Origin: Nocardia anaemiae NBRC 100462
GTDB taxonomy: Bacteria > Actinomycetota > Actinomycetes > Mycobacteriales > Mycobacteriaceae
Direction of reading: 5' to 3'
Length of the DNA: 64,000 bases
NCBI RefSeq assembly: GCF_001612725.1
Contig: NZ_BDAZ01000008.1
Coordinates: 186,001-250,000 of the forward strand
Part shown: positions 1-9,198 of the stretch, one piece after another
Layout: each line of letters opens with the position of its first letter
Position numbering within the stretch: position 1 is the first letter of the stretch
Made by a program: the position numbers and the translations under genes
The notes under the pieces: model-generated
The model's database searches: none
The model's input: the letters and a program-made list of their open reading frames with translations, nothing else
Told to the model about the DNA's origin: nothing

Positions 1-151
1 CCGCCACGCTGGCGCTGCGAGTGGTGGAGGTGACGGATGCGGCGCTCGGCTTGCTGTCCCCGCCGCGCGATGCGAGCAGTGCGATCACCAGGGCCAGCAC
101 GGCCACACCGAGCGCGGCGAAGGCGCGAACCAGCTTCGAGGAAATATTCAT
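1..151 (-). CDS. Membrane-anchored or secreted protein, 3' part outside the window (partial)
   Basis: The reading frame starts at an ATG (149-151) and runs off the left edge. The visible N-terminus begins MNISSKLVRAF, continues with a hydrophobic stretch of about 18 residues rich in Ala, Val and Leu, then a Ser/Thr-rich linker after an RGGD segment. This is the pattern of an uncleaved signal anchor or signal peptide followed by an extracytoplasmic linker. It lies 36 bases downstream of the exodeoxyribonuclease III stop on the same strand, so the two may be co-transcribed. The functional domain is not visible and no family can be named. Confidence 0.6.
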   Translation of the reverse strand, partial: MNISSKLVRAFAALGVAVLALVIALLASRGGDSKPSAASVTSTTRSASVA

Positions 152-187
152 GCGATCCCGATCTGCAGCACTGCCATGTCGCGAACC

Positions 188-1003
188 CTATCGGTATTGC
201 ACCGTCACCGGGGCGTGGTCGGACCAGCGCTCGGCGTAGGTGGCGGCGCGTTCGACCACGGCCTGCTTCGCCCGTCCGGCCACCTCGCCGCGGGCCAAGT
301 GGTAGTCGATGCGCCAGCCCGCGTCGTTGTCGTAGGCGCGGCCGCGGTAGGACCACCAGCTGTACGGGCCCGCGATACCGGGATGCAGATTGCGCACCAC
401 GTCCACGTATCCGGCGGCGAGCATGCCGTCGATCCAGGCCCGCTCCTGCGGCAGGAAGCCGGAGTTCTTCAGGTTGCCCTTCCAGTTCTTGATATCGAGT
501 TCGGTGTGCGCGACATTCCAGTCGCCGCAGATCACGAAATCGCTGTTCTGGGCGCGCATATGGGCGCCGATCTCGTCGAGGAAGCGGTACTTCTCGTCCT
601 GCATCGGGGTATCGGCCTCGCCGGTATGTACGTACACGCTGGCCACGGTCAACTCATCGAATTCGGCCTCGACATAGCGTCCGGTACCGGCGAATTCGGC
701 GCTGGGATGCCAGGTTCCGTTCTGCCAGCCGCCGAGTCCGATACGCACGGCACGCGGTTCGCGCCGGGACAGAATGCCGACTCCGGCCCGTCCCTTCGCT
801 CCCGGTTCCGCATGCGTCAGGTACCAGCCCGCATCGAGTGCGGGCGCGAGGGCGGCGCGGGTCTGCTCATCGGTTGCACGGGTCTCCTGCAGGCAGATGA
901 TGTCGGCTTCGGTGACCGCCAGCCACTTGAGCATCCCCTTGCCCGTCTTGCCCGTCGCCGCACGGACCCCATTCACATTAATCGACGAGATGATATAAGG
1001 CAC
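188..1003 (-). CDS. xth: Exodeoxyribonuclease III (AP endonuclease, EEP fold)
   Basis: Metal-dependent base-excision repair nuclease that cleaves 5' to abasic sites and degrades DNA 3' to 5'. The endonuclease/exonuclease/phosphatase signatures are in order: SSINVNGVRAA at the N-terminus (Mg-binding Asn), LQETR near residues 38-42 (metal-binding Glu), GDWNVAH near 160 (catalytic Asp and Asn), GWRIDYHL near 230, and the C-terminal SDHAP (catalytic Asp-His) near 261. At 271 residues it has the usual family length. I chose the GTG at 1001-1003; a TTG five codons upstream is in frame, but the conserved region begins right after the GTG. It is divergent from the alpha/beta hydrolase at 1068. Confidence 0.93.
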   Translation of the reverse strand: MPYIISSINVNGVRAATGKTGKGMLKWLAVTEADIICLQETRATDEQTRAALAPALDAGWYLTHAEPGAKGRAGVGILSRREPRAVRIGLGGWQNGTWHPSAEFAGTGRYVEAEFDELTVASVYVHTGEADTPMQDEKYRFLDEIGAHMRAQNSDFVICGDWNVAHTELDIKNWKGNLKNSGFLPQERAWIDGMLAAGYVDVVRNLHPGIAGPYSWWSYRGRAYDNDAGWRIDYHLARGEVAGRAKQAVVERAATYAERWSDHAPVTVQYR

Positions 1004-1067
1004 CCGACGACCGTACAATGCAGGTCAGACGAACTCCCCCGGGACATCGCAGTCCAGGAAGGGGTGA

Positions 1068-1919
1068 ATGACGATGAAGTCAGGCACCACCAACTCCCCC
1101 GCCCCGATCAAAGCGCTGCATATCGGATCTGGTGATCCGGTTCTGCTGCTGCACGGGTTCATGCTTTCGCCGCACTGTTGGGAACAGGTCGCGCTGCGGC
1201 TCTCCTCGCATTGCGAGGTGTTCGCCCCCGCCTTCGCCGGGCACTGGGGTGGTGAACCGATCGAGGGCTGGTTCGCCGATGTCCATGCACTCGCCGACCG
1301 GATCGAGGATCAACTCGACGAACTCGGTTGGCGTACCTGCCATATAGCTGGTAATTCGCTCGGCGCCTGGGTCGCCTTCGAACTGGCCCGTCGCGGCCGG
1401 GCCCGCACCCTGACCGCGATCGCACCGGCGGGCGGTTGGCGGTCGCCCTCGCTCCTCCAGTTCCGCGTCGGCGCGAAATTCCTGGCGCTGGTGCCGATCG
1501 TCCAGGTGGGTAAGCGGCTCGGCGGATTCGCGATCAACAATCCGATCGCGCAACGTTTCGCGCTGATGTTGCTGAGCAAGAACGCGGCCGCGGTCTCGCG
1601 CCGCGATATCGCGGCCGTGATCGCCGCCGCTCTGCACTGCGATGTCATGCTCCCGTTCATCCTGGGCACCGGACGCGCTCCCGCCCTGGAAGACCTGTCG
1701 AACCTTCCGACCCCGGTGCGCCTGCTGATGGCCGAATACGACCGGATCATCCCCAACCGGGTATACGCCCGCCGCTTCCTGCAGGAACTGCCCGACTCCG
1801 CCGACCGCATCCTGGTCAATGGTGTCGGGCACGTCCCCATGCTCGAAGCTCCGGACCGCATAGCGACCCTGATAGCCGAACATATCTACGCCAGCCGCAA
1901 GCACTTGCGCGCGGTCTGA
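1068..1919 (+). CDS. Alpha/beta hydrolase fold protein
   Basis: A 283-residue protein with a complete alpha/beta hydrolase layout: oxyanion-hole HGF at about 29-31, nucleophile elbow GNSLG at 95-99 (Ser97), acid residue in AEYDRIIP (about Asp225), and the catalytic His in VGHVPMLEAPDRI (about His255). No signal peptide is evident, so it is probably cytoplasmic. Substrate cannot be deduced; relatives include lactonases, esterases and C-C hydrolases. A purine-rich GGAAGGGG lies just upstream of the ATG at 1068. It is divergent from the exonuclease gene and convergent with the acyl-CoA dehydrogenase gene. Confidence 0.85.
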   Translation: MTMKSGTTNSPAPIKALHIGSGDPVLLLHGFMLSPHCWEQVALRLSSHCEVFAPAFAGHWGGEPIEGWFADVHALADRIEDQLDELGWRTCHIAGNSLGAWVAFELARRGRARTLTAIAPAGGWRSPSLLQFRVGAKFLALVPIVQVGKRLGGFAINNPIAQRFALMLLSKNAAAVSRRDIAAVIAAALHCDVMLPFILGTGRAPALEDLSNLPTPVRLLMAEYDRIIPNRVYARRFLQELPDSADRILVNGVGHVPMLEAPDRIATLIAEHIYASRKHLRAV

Positions 1920-1977
1920 AAACACGGCACATGCTGTGCGCCGTCAGGCACGTGCTGTGCCAACGGCAGAGTTCGCG

Positions 1978-3240
1978 TTACTGGGCGAGCAGTCCCTTGG
2001 CTATGTGCGTCACCTGGATTTCATTGCTGCCCGCATAGATCATCAGGGACTTGGCGTCACGGGCGAGTTGCTCGACGCGGTACTCGGTCATGTAACCGTT
2101 GCCGCCGAAGAGCTGGACCGCGTCCATGGCCACCTCGGTGGCTGCCTCTGAGGCGTAGAGCTTCATGGCCGAGGCCTCGGCGAGGGTGGGCGGCTTACCC
2201 GCCTTGCCGCGCTCGAGGGTATTGAAGACCATGTTCTGCACATTGATCCGGGCGATCTCCATCTTGGCCAGCTTGAGCTGCACCAGTTGGAAGCGGCCGA
2301 TCTCCTGACCCCACAGCTTGCGGCTCTTGGCGTAGTCCAGGCAGAGCCGGTGACATTCGTTGATGATGCCGAGCGCCATGAAGGCGACGCCGATGCGTTC
2401 GGCGGTGAAGCTGGAGCGGGCACTTTCCCGGCCGTCGCCGCCCTTGTGCTCCTCGGTCTCGCCGAGCAGCCGGTCGCGGCCCAGACGCACATTGTCGAAG
2501 AACAATTCACCGGTCGGCGAGGCGTGCAGGCCCATCTTCTTGAACGGCTTGCCCTGGGTGAGGCCTGCCATGCCCTTATCGAGGACGAAGGTGAGCACCT
2601 TGCGCTCGCGCTTGTCTCCGCCGTCGCCCTCGTCGAGCTTCGCGTAGACGATCATCACATCGGCGAACGGACCATTCGTGATGAATGTCTTCTGACCGTT
2701 GAGGATGTAGTCCTCGCCGTCGCGCTTGACGTAGGTCTTCATACCGCCGAATGCGTCCGACCCCGAGTCGGGCTCGGTAATCGCCCATGACGCAACCTTT
2801 TTCATCGTGACGATATCGGGTAGCCAACGCTCCTTCTGCGCGAGCGTGCCGCGCGCGAGGATGGTGGTGGCACCGAGACCGATGCTGACCCCCATCGCGG
2901 TGACCAGCCCCATGCAGACGCCGGACAACTCTCCGATCAGCACCGCCATCAGCGACTCCTGACCGGCGAACGGGCTACCGCCGGAAGACTTTTCGGACTT
3001 CTCCGGCAGCGGCTCGCCCGCGGCCAGCGCCGCCGCCTTCTTGCGCTCCTTGGCGAGCAGCCGCTGCACCGCCTCCCCACCCATCGCATCGATTCCGAAG
3101 TCGCTGAACAACTTCCGAATAATCGGATAGGGGGTGAGTTCACCGCTCTCCAGTGCGTCGAGGTGCGGGCGGACCTCCTTATCGATGAAGTTGCGCACCG
3201 CCTCGCGGATCATCTCGTCGGTCTCGGACCATTCGAACAT
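1978..3240 (-). CDS. Acyl-CoA dehydrogenase family protein
   Basis: FAD enzyme for the first step of beta-oxidation, alpha,beta-desaturation of an acyl-CoA. Visible hallmarks are the substrate/FAD signature WAITEPDSGSDAFGG in the middle domain and the C-terminal LFGGNGYMTEY followed by VEQLARDAK. At 420 residues it is slightly longer than the usual 380-400; the excess is a Lys/Ala-rich insertion around residues 65-95 between N-terminal helices. It is the last gene of a minus-strand operon, 27 bases behind the SDR gene, under the palindromic operator at 6847-6864. Chain-length specificity cannot be read from the sequence. Confidence 0.9.
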   Translation of the reverse strand: MFEWSETDEMIREAVRNFIDKEVRPHLDALESGELTPYPIIRKLFSDFGIDAMGGEAVQRLLAKERKKAAALAAGEPLPEKSEKSSGGSPFAGQESLMAVLIGELSGVCMGLVTAMGVSIGLGATTILARGTLAQKERWLPDIVTMKKVASWAITEPDSGSDAFGGMKTYVKRDGEDYILNGQKTFITNGPFADVMIVYAKLDEGDGGDKRERKVLTFVLDKGMAGLTQGKPFKKMGLHASPTGELFFDNVRLGRDRLLGETEEHKGGDGRESARSSFTAERIGVAFMALGIINECHRLCLDYAKSRKLWGQEIGRFQLVQLKLAKMEIARINVQNMVFNTLERGKAGKPPTLAEASAMKLYASEAATEVAMDAVQLFGGNGYMTEYRVEQLARDAKSLMIYAGSNEIQVTHIAKGLLAQ

Positions 3241-3267
3241 CTTCGTTCTCCTAACGTTCCCGCGAGA

Positions 3268-4146
3268 TCAAGGCAGCCGAGCGGCGATATCGTCGATGAG
3301 CCATGGCCCGTCGGTCTCGATCGTCTTCACGTCATGCCAGCCTGCCAGCTCGGATATGGCGCCGCCCTGGACCGCGAAGACCTTGCCGGTGATCGGGCAC
3401 TTTTCCGAGGCCAGGTAGGCGACCAGCGGAGAAATATTGGCCGGGCTGAAGGCGTCGAAATCGCCGTCCTCGATTGCCGCGGCCTCGGCGGCCATCATCT
3501 CGCCCATGCCGGGAGTGGCCAGGGTGAGCCGGGTGCGCGCGATCGGTGCGATGGCATTGACCCGGACGCCGTAGCGCGCGAGCTCATCGGCCGCGACGAG
3601 GGTCAGCGCGGCGATTGCCGCCTTGGCCGCGCCATAGTTGGCCTGACCCGCATTCGGGATGGTCGTTCCGGAGGCCGACGCGGTATTGATCACCGCGGCA
3701 TTCGGCTGGTTGCCCGCCTTGCTCTGCGCCTTCCAGTACGCGGCCGCGTGATGCAGTACCGCGGCGTGGCCCTTGAGATGTACGGCGATCACCGCATCCC
3801 ACTGCGCCTCGTCCATGCCCGCGATGAAGGCGTCGCGCAGAATGCCCGCATTATTGACCACGATATCGAGGCCGCCCAGCTCCGAAACGGCCTGGGCGAC
3901 AACGTTGCTCGCCCCCTGCCAGCTCGCGATGTCATCGGTGTTGGCGACCGCCTTACCGCCCGCGGCGATGATCTCGTTCACGACCTCCTGGGCCGGACCG
4001 ACATCGGAACCCTCACCGGCATTGCTGCCGCCGAGGTCGTTCACGACGACGGCCGCACCTTCGCGGGCGAACAGCAGCGCGTGCTCACGCCCGATGCCGC
4101 GACCCGCGCCGGTGATGACGGCGACCCGTCCTTCCAATGCACCCAT
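3268..4146 (-). CDS. SDR family oxidoreductase, probable 3-hydroxyacyl-CoA dehydrogenase
   Basis: Short-chain dehydrogenase with the Rossmann glycine motif TGAGRGIG at 12-19, NNAG, and the active-site NYGAAK (Tyr and Lys). The first third, including VVVNDLGG and the following long loop, resembles the SDR domains of peroxisomal multifunctional enzyme type 2, which oxidise 3-hydroxyacyl-CoA. That specificity is inferred from this resemblance and from the neighbours: the gene sits between the acyl-CoA dehydrogenase and the MaoC hydratase with 12-27 base spacers. It would carry out the third step of the operon's beta-oxidation cycle. Confidence 0.87.
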   Translation of the reverse strand: MGALEGRVAVITGAGRGIGREHALLFAREGAAVVVNDLGGSNAGEGSDVGPAQEVVNEIIAAGGKAVANTDDIASWQGASNVVAQAVSELGGLDIVVNNAGILRDAFIAGMDEAQWDAVIAVHLKGHAAVLHHAAAYWKAQSKAGNQPNAAVINTASASGTTIPNAGQANYGAAKAAIAALTLVAADELARYGVRVNAIAPIARTRLTLATPGMGEMMAAEAAAIEDGDFDAFSPANISPLVAYLASEKCPITGKVFAVQGGAISELAGWHDVKTIETDGPWLIDDIAARLP

Positions 4147-4158
4147 TTACCTGGCTCC

Positions 4159-5052
4159 TCAGTGTGGTAGTTCGTCGGCGACTTCGGCGAGACCGTCGCT
4201 CAGGACGACGTCCTCGCCGCGGACGGTCTCGAAGGCGTATGTGGTGACCCCGTTTTCCGAGCCGACCCGCCAGATTCGGGTCTCCAGGTCGTCACCGGGG
4301 AAGACCATCTTGGCGAAGCGCACCGCGAATCGCTTCAGCCGGTTGACATCCGATCCCGCGACCTCGGTGAGCACGGCCCACGATGCGAAGGCCATGGTGC
4401 ACAGGCCGTGCGCGATGATCCCGGGCAGACCCGCATCCTTGGCGACCTGCTCGTCCAGATGCAGCGGCACCGGATCACCGGACGCGGGCGCATAGCGATA
4501 GGTCTGGTCGAGATCGACATGCTGCGGCACCACGGCGACCGGCTGCCGCACCCGCAGGTCATCGTCGAACTTGTGCGCCGGAGCGGCGACACCGACCGTC
4601 TTGCCCGCGTCGATATTGCGGAAGAAGGCGGTCAGATACTGCTCGTTCACCAATTCCCCTGCCTCGGTACGGCATTCGATGAGGATGGTGATGGTGCTTC
4701 CGTTCGAACGGCTGGCGTAGCCGATCGCCTTGGCCCGCGAGACCAGCTTGTCTCCGGGCAGGATCGCGCGGTGGAAGTGGAAATCCTGCTCCCCGTGCAC
4801 GACTCGGCCGAAGATATCCATCGGCGCGACATCGATCACCGGCATCATCATGGCCTCGAATACCGGGACGATGCCGAAGATCGGCGAGGCCACCTTGCCC
4901 GCCAGATGCGCCTCGATCGGATCGTTGGTCGCGGCGGCGTATTCGGCGATCCGCTCCTGGGTTACCTCGAAATGTTCATCCTCACACCAGGTTTCGAGTC
5001 CGGCGTCGTCGAATTCCACCGGCCGGGCCGCAGCGGTCTCCGCTGTCATCAC
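4159..5052 (-). CDS. MaoC-family double hot-dog enoyl-CoA hydratase 2
   Basis: A 297-residue protein with two hot-dog halves. The second half carries the hydratase-2 motif ASGDPVPLHLDEQVAKDAG followed by IIAHGLCTMAF, in which the conserved Asp and His activate water for hydration of trans-2-enoyl-CoA. The first half (residues about 15-150) is degenerate at that motif, as usual for two-domain eukaryote-like hydratases. It is ten bases behind the SRPBCC gene and twelve before the SDR gene, so translation is probably coupled. It supplies step two of the cycle. An ATG one codon downstream of the chosen start is an alternative. Confidence 0.88.
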   Translation of the reverse strand: MMTAETAAARPVEFDDAGLETWCEDEHFEVTQERIAEYAAATNDPIEAHLAGKVASPIFGIVPVFEAMMMPVIDVAPMDIFGRVVHGEQDFHFHRAILPGDKLVSRAKAIGYASRSNGSTITILIECRTEAGELVNEQYLTAFFRNIDAGKTVGVAAPAHKFDDDLRVRQPVAVVPQHVDLDQTYRYAPASGDPVPLHLDEQVAKDAGLPGIIAHGLCTMAFASWAVLTEVAGSDVNRLKRFAVRFAKMVFPGDDLETRIWRVGSENGVTTYAFETVRGEDVVLSDGLAEVADELPH

Positions 5053-5062
5053 CGGCTCCTTC

Positions 5063-5500
5063 TCAGGCCGAGGCCAGGGCGTCGAGCTGTTCGAGCGACC
5101 GGTCCAACTGCTTCAGACCGTCCTTCTCGACCGCCTTGCCGAGCGCGCCCTTGATCAGCGCGCCCTCGAAGTCACCCGAGACCAGGATGGTACTGCCGCC
5201 ATCGCCCTTGGGCCGGATATCGAAGGTGAATTCGGTCTTCACCCCGGCCATGCCGGTGCCGCCGAGGGTGAGCTTGGTCGGCTGCTCGACCGCGACGACG
5301 GTCCATTCCAGCTTGTTCGCCATGCCGAGCATGACGATCTTCGCGACCAGCTTCGCCCCCTCGACCAAGGTGGCGGGCGGCTCCTCCATGAAGCGCTCGT
5401 GAATGGTGAACCACTTGTCCCAGGTCTGCGGGTCGGAGACGACCGCCCACAGCGCATCGGGAGTGGCGTTGACGTCCTTGGTGGCTTCGATATGGCCCAT
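5063..5500 (-). CDS. SRPBCC (START-like) family protein
   Basis: A 145-residue protein with the polyketide-cyclase/START-like pattern: a first strand IEATKDVNATPDALWAVVSD, then WDKWFTIHERF, several antiparallel strands ending in EFTFDIRPKGDG, and a long C-terminal helix containing LKQLDRSLEQLDAL. These helix-grip proteins hold hydrophobic ligands in a cavity. Its place between the thiolase and hydratase genes suggests that it binds or shuttles the substrate or an intermediate of this pathway, but this is inference from context. It has no predicted membrane segment. Confidence 0.8.
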   Translation of the reverse strand: MGHIEATKDVNATPDALWAVVSDPQTWDKWFTIHERFMEEPPATLVEGAKLVAKIVMLGMANKLEWTVVAVEQPTKLTLGGTGMAGVKTEFTFDIRPKGDGGSTILVSGDFEGALIKGALGKAVEKDGLKQLDRSLEQLDALASA

Positions 5501-5558
5501 GAATTACTCCTCGTCGAGTGAATGTTGTTGCTGCATTACGGCTTTCGCCGAGCAGCGT

Positions 5559-6764
5559 TCAGCGGTCGGCCCGCTGGTAGGCCGTGACGACAGCCGCGCC
5601 ACCGAGGCCGATATTGTGCTGCAGCGCGGCGGTGACGTTGTCGACCTGGCGCTTGTCCGCGGTACCGCGCAGCTGCCAGGTGAGTTCGGAACACTGCGCC
5701 AAACCCGTTGCGCCCAGGGGATGTCCCTTGGAGATCAACCCGCCGGAGGGGTTCACCACCCACTTGCCGCCGTAGGTGGTCTGGTTGTCGTCGATCAGCT
5801 TTCCGGCCTCACCCTCGCCGCAGAGCCCGAGGGCCTCGTAGAGCAGCAGTTCATTGGCGGAGAAGCAGTCGTGCAGCTCGATGACCTGGAAGTCCTCCGG
5901 ACCGAGGCCCGCCTGCTGGTAAACCTGCTGTGCGGCTTGGACATTCATGTCATAGCCGATGAGGTTCCTGGCGGTGTTGTCGAAGGTGGAGGCGAAGTCG
6001 GTGGTCATCGCCTGGCCGACGATCTCCACCGCCTGAGCGGCGAGATCGTGCGAATTCACGAATTCCTCGCTGGCCAGCACGACCGCGCCCGAACCGTCCG
6101 AGGTCGGCGAACACTGCAGCTTGGTGAGCGGGTCGTAGATCATCCGCGAGGCCAGGATGTCATCGAGCGAATACGCGTCCTGGAACTGCGAATACGGGTT
6201 GTTCACCGAATGTTTGTGATTCTTGAAGCCGATCTTCGCGAAATGCTCCGCGGTGGTGCCGTATTGCTTCATATGCTCGCGCCCGGCCGCGCCGAACATC
6301 CACGGCGCCACCGGGAAAAGCACCTCGGAGATCTCCGCGAGCGCCATGACGTGCTTGGCCATCGGCTGTTCACGATCGTCCCAGGTGGAACCGAGTGAGC
6401 CGGGCTGCATCTTCTCGAAGCCCAAGGCGAGCGTGCAATCGGCCAGACCACCCCGAATCGCCTGTGCCGCAAGGAAAAGCGCGGTTGACCCGGTCGAGCA
6501 GTTGTTATTGACATTGACGACCGGAATGCCGGTCATCCCCAGTTCGTAGACCGCGCGCTGCCCGGAGGTGGATTCGCCGTAGACATAACCGACATAGGCC
6601 TGCTCGACTTCGCGATAGTCGATCCCGGCATCAGCCAGGGCTTTGGTACCCGATTCCCGCGCCATATCCGGGTAGTCCCAAGCGCTGCCGTCCTCGTTCT
6701 TACGGCGGCCCGGCTTCTCGAACTTCGTCATGCCGACGCCAACGACGTAGACCTTGTTCGCCAT
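5559..6764 (-). CDS. SCP-x type thiolase / lipid-transfer protein (acetyl-CoA acetyltransferase)
   Basis: A 401-residue condensing enzyme of the thiolase superfamily. The nucleophilic Cys is in [11 protein letters not shown] (Cys89), the first His in [12 protein letters not shown], and the second His in [13 protein letters not shown]. It lacks the usual thiolase C-terminal Cys-x-Gly motif, which fits the SCP-x/lipid-transfer (Ltp1-like) subgroup that acts on branched or sterol-side-chain 3-ketoacyl-CoAs. The true start is the ATG at 6762-6764 (MANKVYVVG); the open frame extends further upstream without homology. It is the first gene of the operon. The operator at 6847-6864 lies 82 bases ahead. 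Confidence 0.9.
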   Translation of the reverse strand: MANKVYVVGVGMTKFEKPGRRKNEDGSAWDYPDMARESGTKALADAGIDYREVEQAYVGYVYGESTSGQRAVYELGMTGIPVVNVNNNCSTGSTALFLAAQAIRGGLADCTLALGFEKMQPGSLGSTWDDREQPMAKHVMALAEISEVLFPVAPWMFGAAGREHMKQYGTTAEHFAKIGFKNHKHSVNNPYSQFQDAYSLDDILASRMIYDPLTKLQCSPTSDGSGAVVLASEEFVNSHDLAAQAVEIVGQAMTTDFASTFDNTARNLIGYDMNVQAAQQVYQQAGLGPEDFQVIELHDCFSANELLLYEALGLCGEGEAGKLIDDNQTTYGGKWVVNPSGGLISKGHPLGATGLAQCSELTWQLRGTADKRQVDNVTAALQHNIGLGGAAVVTAYQRADR

Positions 6765-7261
6765 CGAACTCCTCACGTAGCACCTGACCCGGTGTGACCA
6801 TGCGCCGACTTCACCAGCCCGCACGGACCGAGTCGAACAGAAACAAACATACAGAGCTGTATGTAAGCCTGCAATAGTTCGAGGCAATCCGGCACATAAA
6901 CGAGAGAACTCCCAGCTCAGTGCGCCCTGGAGCGACATGCCGTGGGGAGCGAACATTGCGCCATCCACCAAGGGGTAATCGTGAATCTTCTGGCCTGCAG
7001 GCGCACGAAGCGCGGATAGTCGACGCGCCGGGGATCTACGCGATAAGCGACAGGCAGAGTCCGCCACCGGCCGCGCGCCGGGCATACGGACGCTGGTACC
7101 AGCAGGAAGATGATCGACGCCAGATGCTGCTCGCCAGTCCCGAGTGAGCGCGCTCTTCGGTGCGATCAAGCAAGGATCAGAGTCCGCGCGCCTGCTGATC
7201 GCCTCGGCACCGGTTGCGGCATCCAGCAGACCGCCGGGTCGAAAAGCCCAGTGGCCGTTGG
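6765..7261. other. Intergenic region between the beta-oxidation operon and its TetR gene
   Basis: About 500 bases without a convincing gene. The part nearest the thiolase start must hold the operon promoter and contains the palindrome at 6847-6864. Short open frames on both strands (for example 6920-7147) have no recognisable protein pattern. I see nothing else in this stretch. Confidence 0.6.
6847..6864. promoter_or_regulatory. TetR operator candidate upstream of the beta-oxidation operon
   Basis: The sequence is ACATACAGAGCTGTATGT: two 8-bp arms in perfect inverted repeat around a 2-bp centre. The same arms recur as a fully symmetric 18-bp palindrome at 7934-7951 upstream of the adjacent TetR gene. 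It lies 82 bases upstream of the thiolase start. Confidence 0.8.
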
Positions 7262-7915
7262 CTATTCAGCGGGACGCAGCAGCGGTCGCGCGGACAATGC
7301 GACAGTGGCGATTTCCCGCAAATGCACCGAGGCCCGCCGCCAACGCCGATGCGCCCGTTCGGAATCCGGATCGATGAAGTCGGACACCAGGATTCCGCGC
7401 AGTGCGTCCATCGCGGTGTAGACGAAATCGCGAGCTTCCTTGCGCCGCATCTCATCCGGGACGAATCGAGCGACCGCCATCAGCACGGCATTGTTGACGA
7501 ACGGCTCGACCTTCTCCATCGCCGAGGCGAGCACCGGATCGGTCCGGCCCGCCACCCACAACTCGGCGGTCGCGATGAACAGCGGCCCCTGATGTAGCTC
7601 CCAGAGGAAGTCCAAGGCCGCCCCGACCGGATCGTCACCACCCTGAACCCTGGACATCTCCCGCATTGCGGTCTCCGCGCGCAGCTGCGCCAGATGACTG
7701 ATCGCCGCCACCACCAGATCCGTCTTGGACCCGAAGTGGTGCACCTGCGCACCGCGGGTGACCCCGGCCCGCTCGGCGACCCGCGGCGTCGTGGTCCCCG
7801 CGTATCCGTATTCGACCAGGCAGTCGATGGTGGCATCGAGCAGCCGGGTGCGCATCTCACTACTGCGCTGCTCCTGCGTGCGACGCTGCTGCTTGGACGC
7901 TTCGAACCTGGTCAT
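7262..7915 (-). CDS. TetR-family repressor, probable regulator of the beta-oxidation operon
   Basis: A 217-residue regulator. The N-terminal helix-turn-helix runs from about residue 22 ([19 protein letters not shown]) through [20 protein letters not shown] to [10 protein letters not shown]. The C-terminal all-helical part is the ligand/dimerisation domain. Identical palindromic arms lie 19-36 bases upstream of its own start (7934-7951) and upstream of the divergently placed-in-function operon at 6764, so autoregulation plus repression of that operon is the likely arrangement, with an acyl-CoA as a plausible inducer. Family and motif are seen directly; ligand and targets are inferred. Confidence 0.88.
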   Translation of the reverse strand: MTRFEASKQQRRTQEQRSSEMRTRLLDATIDCLVEYGYAGTTTPRVAERAGVTRGAQVHHFGSKTDLVVAAISHLAQLRAETAMREMSRVQGGDDPVGAALDFLWELHQGPLFIATAELWVAGRTDPVLASAMEKVEPFVNNAVLMAVARFVPDEMRRKEARDFVYTAMDALRGILVSDFIDPDSERAHRRWRRASVHLREIATVALSARPLLRPAE

Positions 7916-7933
7916 CTCGGCGATTCTACACTT

Positions 7934-7951
7934 ACATACAGATCTGTATGT
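7934..7951. promoter_or_regulatory. TetR autoregulatory operator candidate
   Basis: ACATACAGATCTGTATGT is a perfect 18-bp palindrome located 19 bases ahead of the TetR start codon on the minus strand. It shares both 8-bp arms with the site at 6847-6864, differing only at the central dinucleotide. Confidence 0.85.
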
Positions 7952-8187
7952 TCATTGCCGCGGTGCACCGATCCCAACCGAGGGCCCGCCATCGCGCCTT
8001 CATCGTCGGCGCGTGGCTCGCGCACACGGTGCAGTGGCCGATCTACCGCTTTTGGGACTTCGAGCGAGGACGCTTCACGGCGCGTCCCGGTGCCGCGCGG
8101 ATTTCCGCCGTGGGCGACTGAGCAAGATGAGCGCGTTCGGTCGAAAAATGGTCTGATTGGCTGGCGTAACCGATCAGGAGCACCACG

Positions 8188-9084
8188 ATGGAACTGAGAG
8201 ATATCGAGATCTTTCTGGCGCTGGCCGAGGAATTGCACTTCGGGCGGACTGCGGAACGGATGTATCTTTCCCAGGCTCGGATCAGCCAGTCGATCAAGAA
8301 TCAGGAACGTCGTATCGGGGGGCGTCTCATCGACCGGGGCAACCCGCGCAATATCCAACTCACCGCGCTCGGCAAGCAGCTGCTCGACGACCTGCGCCCC
8401 GCCTATCACGATCTAACCCAGGCGATCGAGAACGCGCGCGCGACCGCGCAGGGCGCGGCTCGGGTGCTTCGCATCGCGATGATCGGTTTCAATTCGTATG
8501 ACTACCGGCCGTTTTGGGAACTCTTCCGAACCCGGCACCCACAGTGGGAACTACAGATCCGCAATATCGAATTCGTCGAACAGTTCGACCCATTGCGACG
8601 CGGCGAGGCCGACATCGTCATCGCGTGGTTACCGGTCGAGGAACCCGATTTGACGGTCGGGCCGATCATCTCGACCGAACCCATGGTGGCCATGATGGGC
8701 GACGACCACGAGCTCGCGGGCGAAAAGCACTTATCCCTGGAGGTTTTCGGCGATCGCGGCGTGCTGGCGCCGAGCAAACCGATGCCCGACTACTGGGAAG
8801 ACGCGATCAGCCCCTTCTACACACCACGCGGACGCCCCATCGAACGCGTTTCCACCGTCTCGACGGTGGAAGACATCCTGACGGTCGCCAGCACCCGCGG
8901 CGCCTTCACCATGGGCATGAGCCATGTCGCCCGCTATTACAACCGCCCCGGTATCCGCTACGTGCCGATCAGCGATTCACACCTGGTCCGGTGGGCGCTG
9001 GTCTGGCGCGGCGGCGGTGAAACCGAGCAGATTCGCGCGCTGGCGAGCGTTGTTCGCGAGTTGGGCCCGCTGGAGCAGAACTGA
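8188..9084 (+). CDS. LysR-family transcriptional regulator
   Basis: A 298-residue LysR regulator: winged HTH at residues 1-60 (MELRDIEIFLALAEELHFGR, then ERMYLSQARISQSIKNQE and LTALGKQLL), a linker helix, then a periplasmic-binding-like effector domain from about 90 starting LRIAMIGFNSYDYRPF. A GATCAGGAG-type purine-rich segment precedes the ATG. The nearest upstream gene in the opposite direction is the TetR gene, 270 bases away; the downstream gene is convergent. No target or effector can be deduced. Confidence 0.88.
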   Translation: MELRDIEIFLALAEELHFGRTAERMYLSQARISQSIKNQERRIGGRLIDRGNPRNIQLTALGKQLLDDLRPAYHDLTQAIENARATAQGAARVLRIAMIGFNSYDYRPFWELFRTRHPQWELQIRNIEFVEQFDPLRRGEADIVIAWLPVEEPDLTVGPIISTEPMVAMMGDDHELAGEKHLSLEVFGDRGVLAPSKPMPDYWEDAISPFYTPRGRPIERVSTVSTVEDILTVASTRGAFTMGMSHVARYYNRPGIRYVPISDSHLVRWALVWRGGGETEQIRALASVVRELGPLEQN

Positions 9085-9121
9085 CCGCCGCGGTCGGACG
9101 CGACCGAGCTGACCGCGGCGG
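9085..9121. terminator. Bidirectional hairpin between convergent genes
   Basis: CCGCCGCGGTC (9085-9095) pairs perfectly with GACCGCGGCGG (9111-9121) across a 15-base loop. It directly follows the LysR stop and precedes the end of the convergent DinB-like gene. There is no T-run, as is common in actinobacteria. Confidence 0.6.
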
Positions 9122-9198
9122 CCAGCGGCGGTCGGTGACGCGACGAAGGCAGACGGCACGGCAAGGGCCCGCGGCGACCATGCAACGGGCCACAGGGC

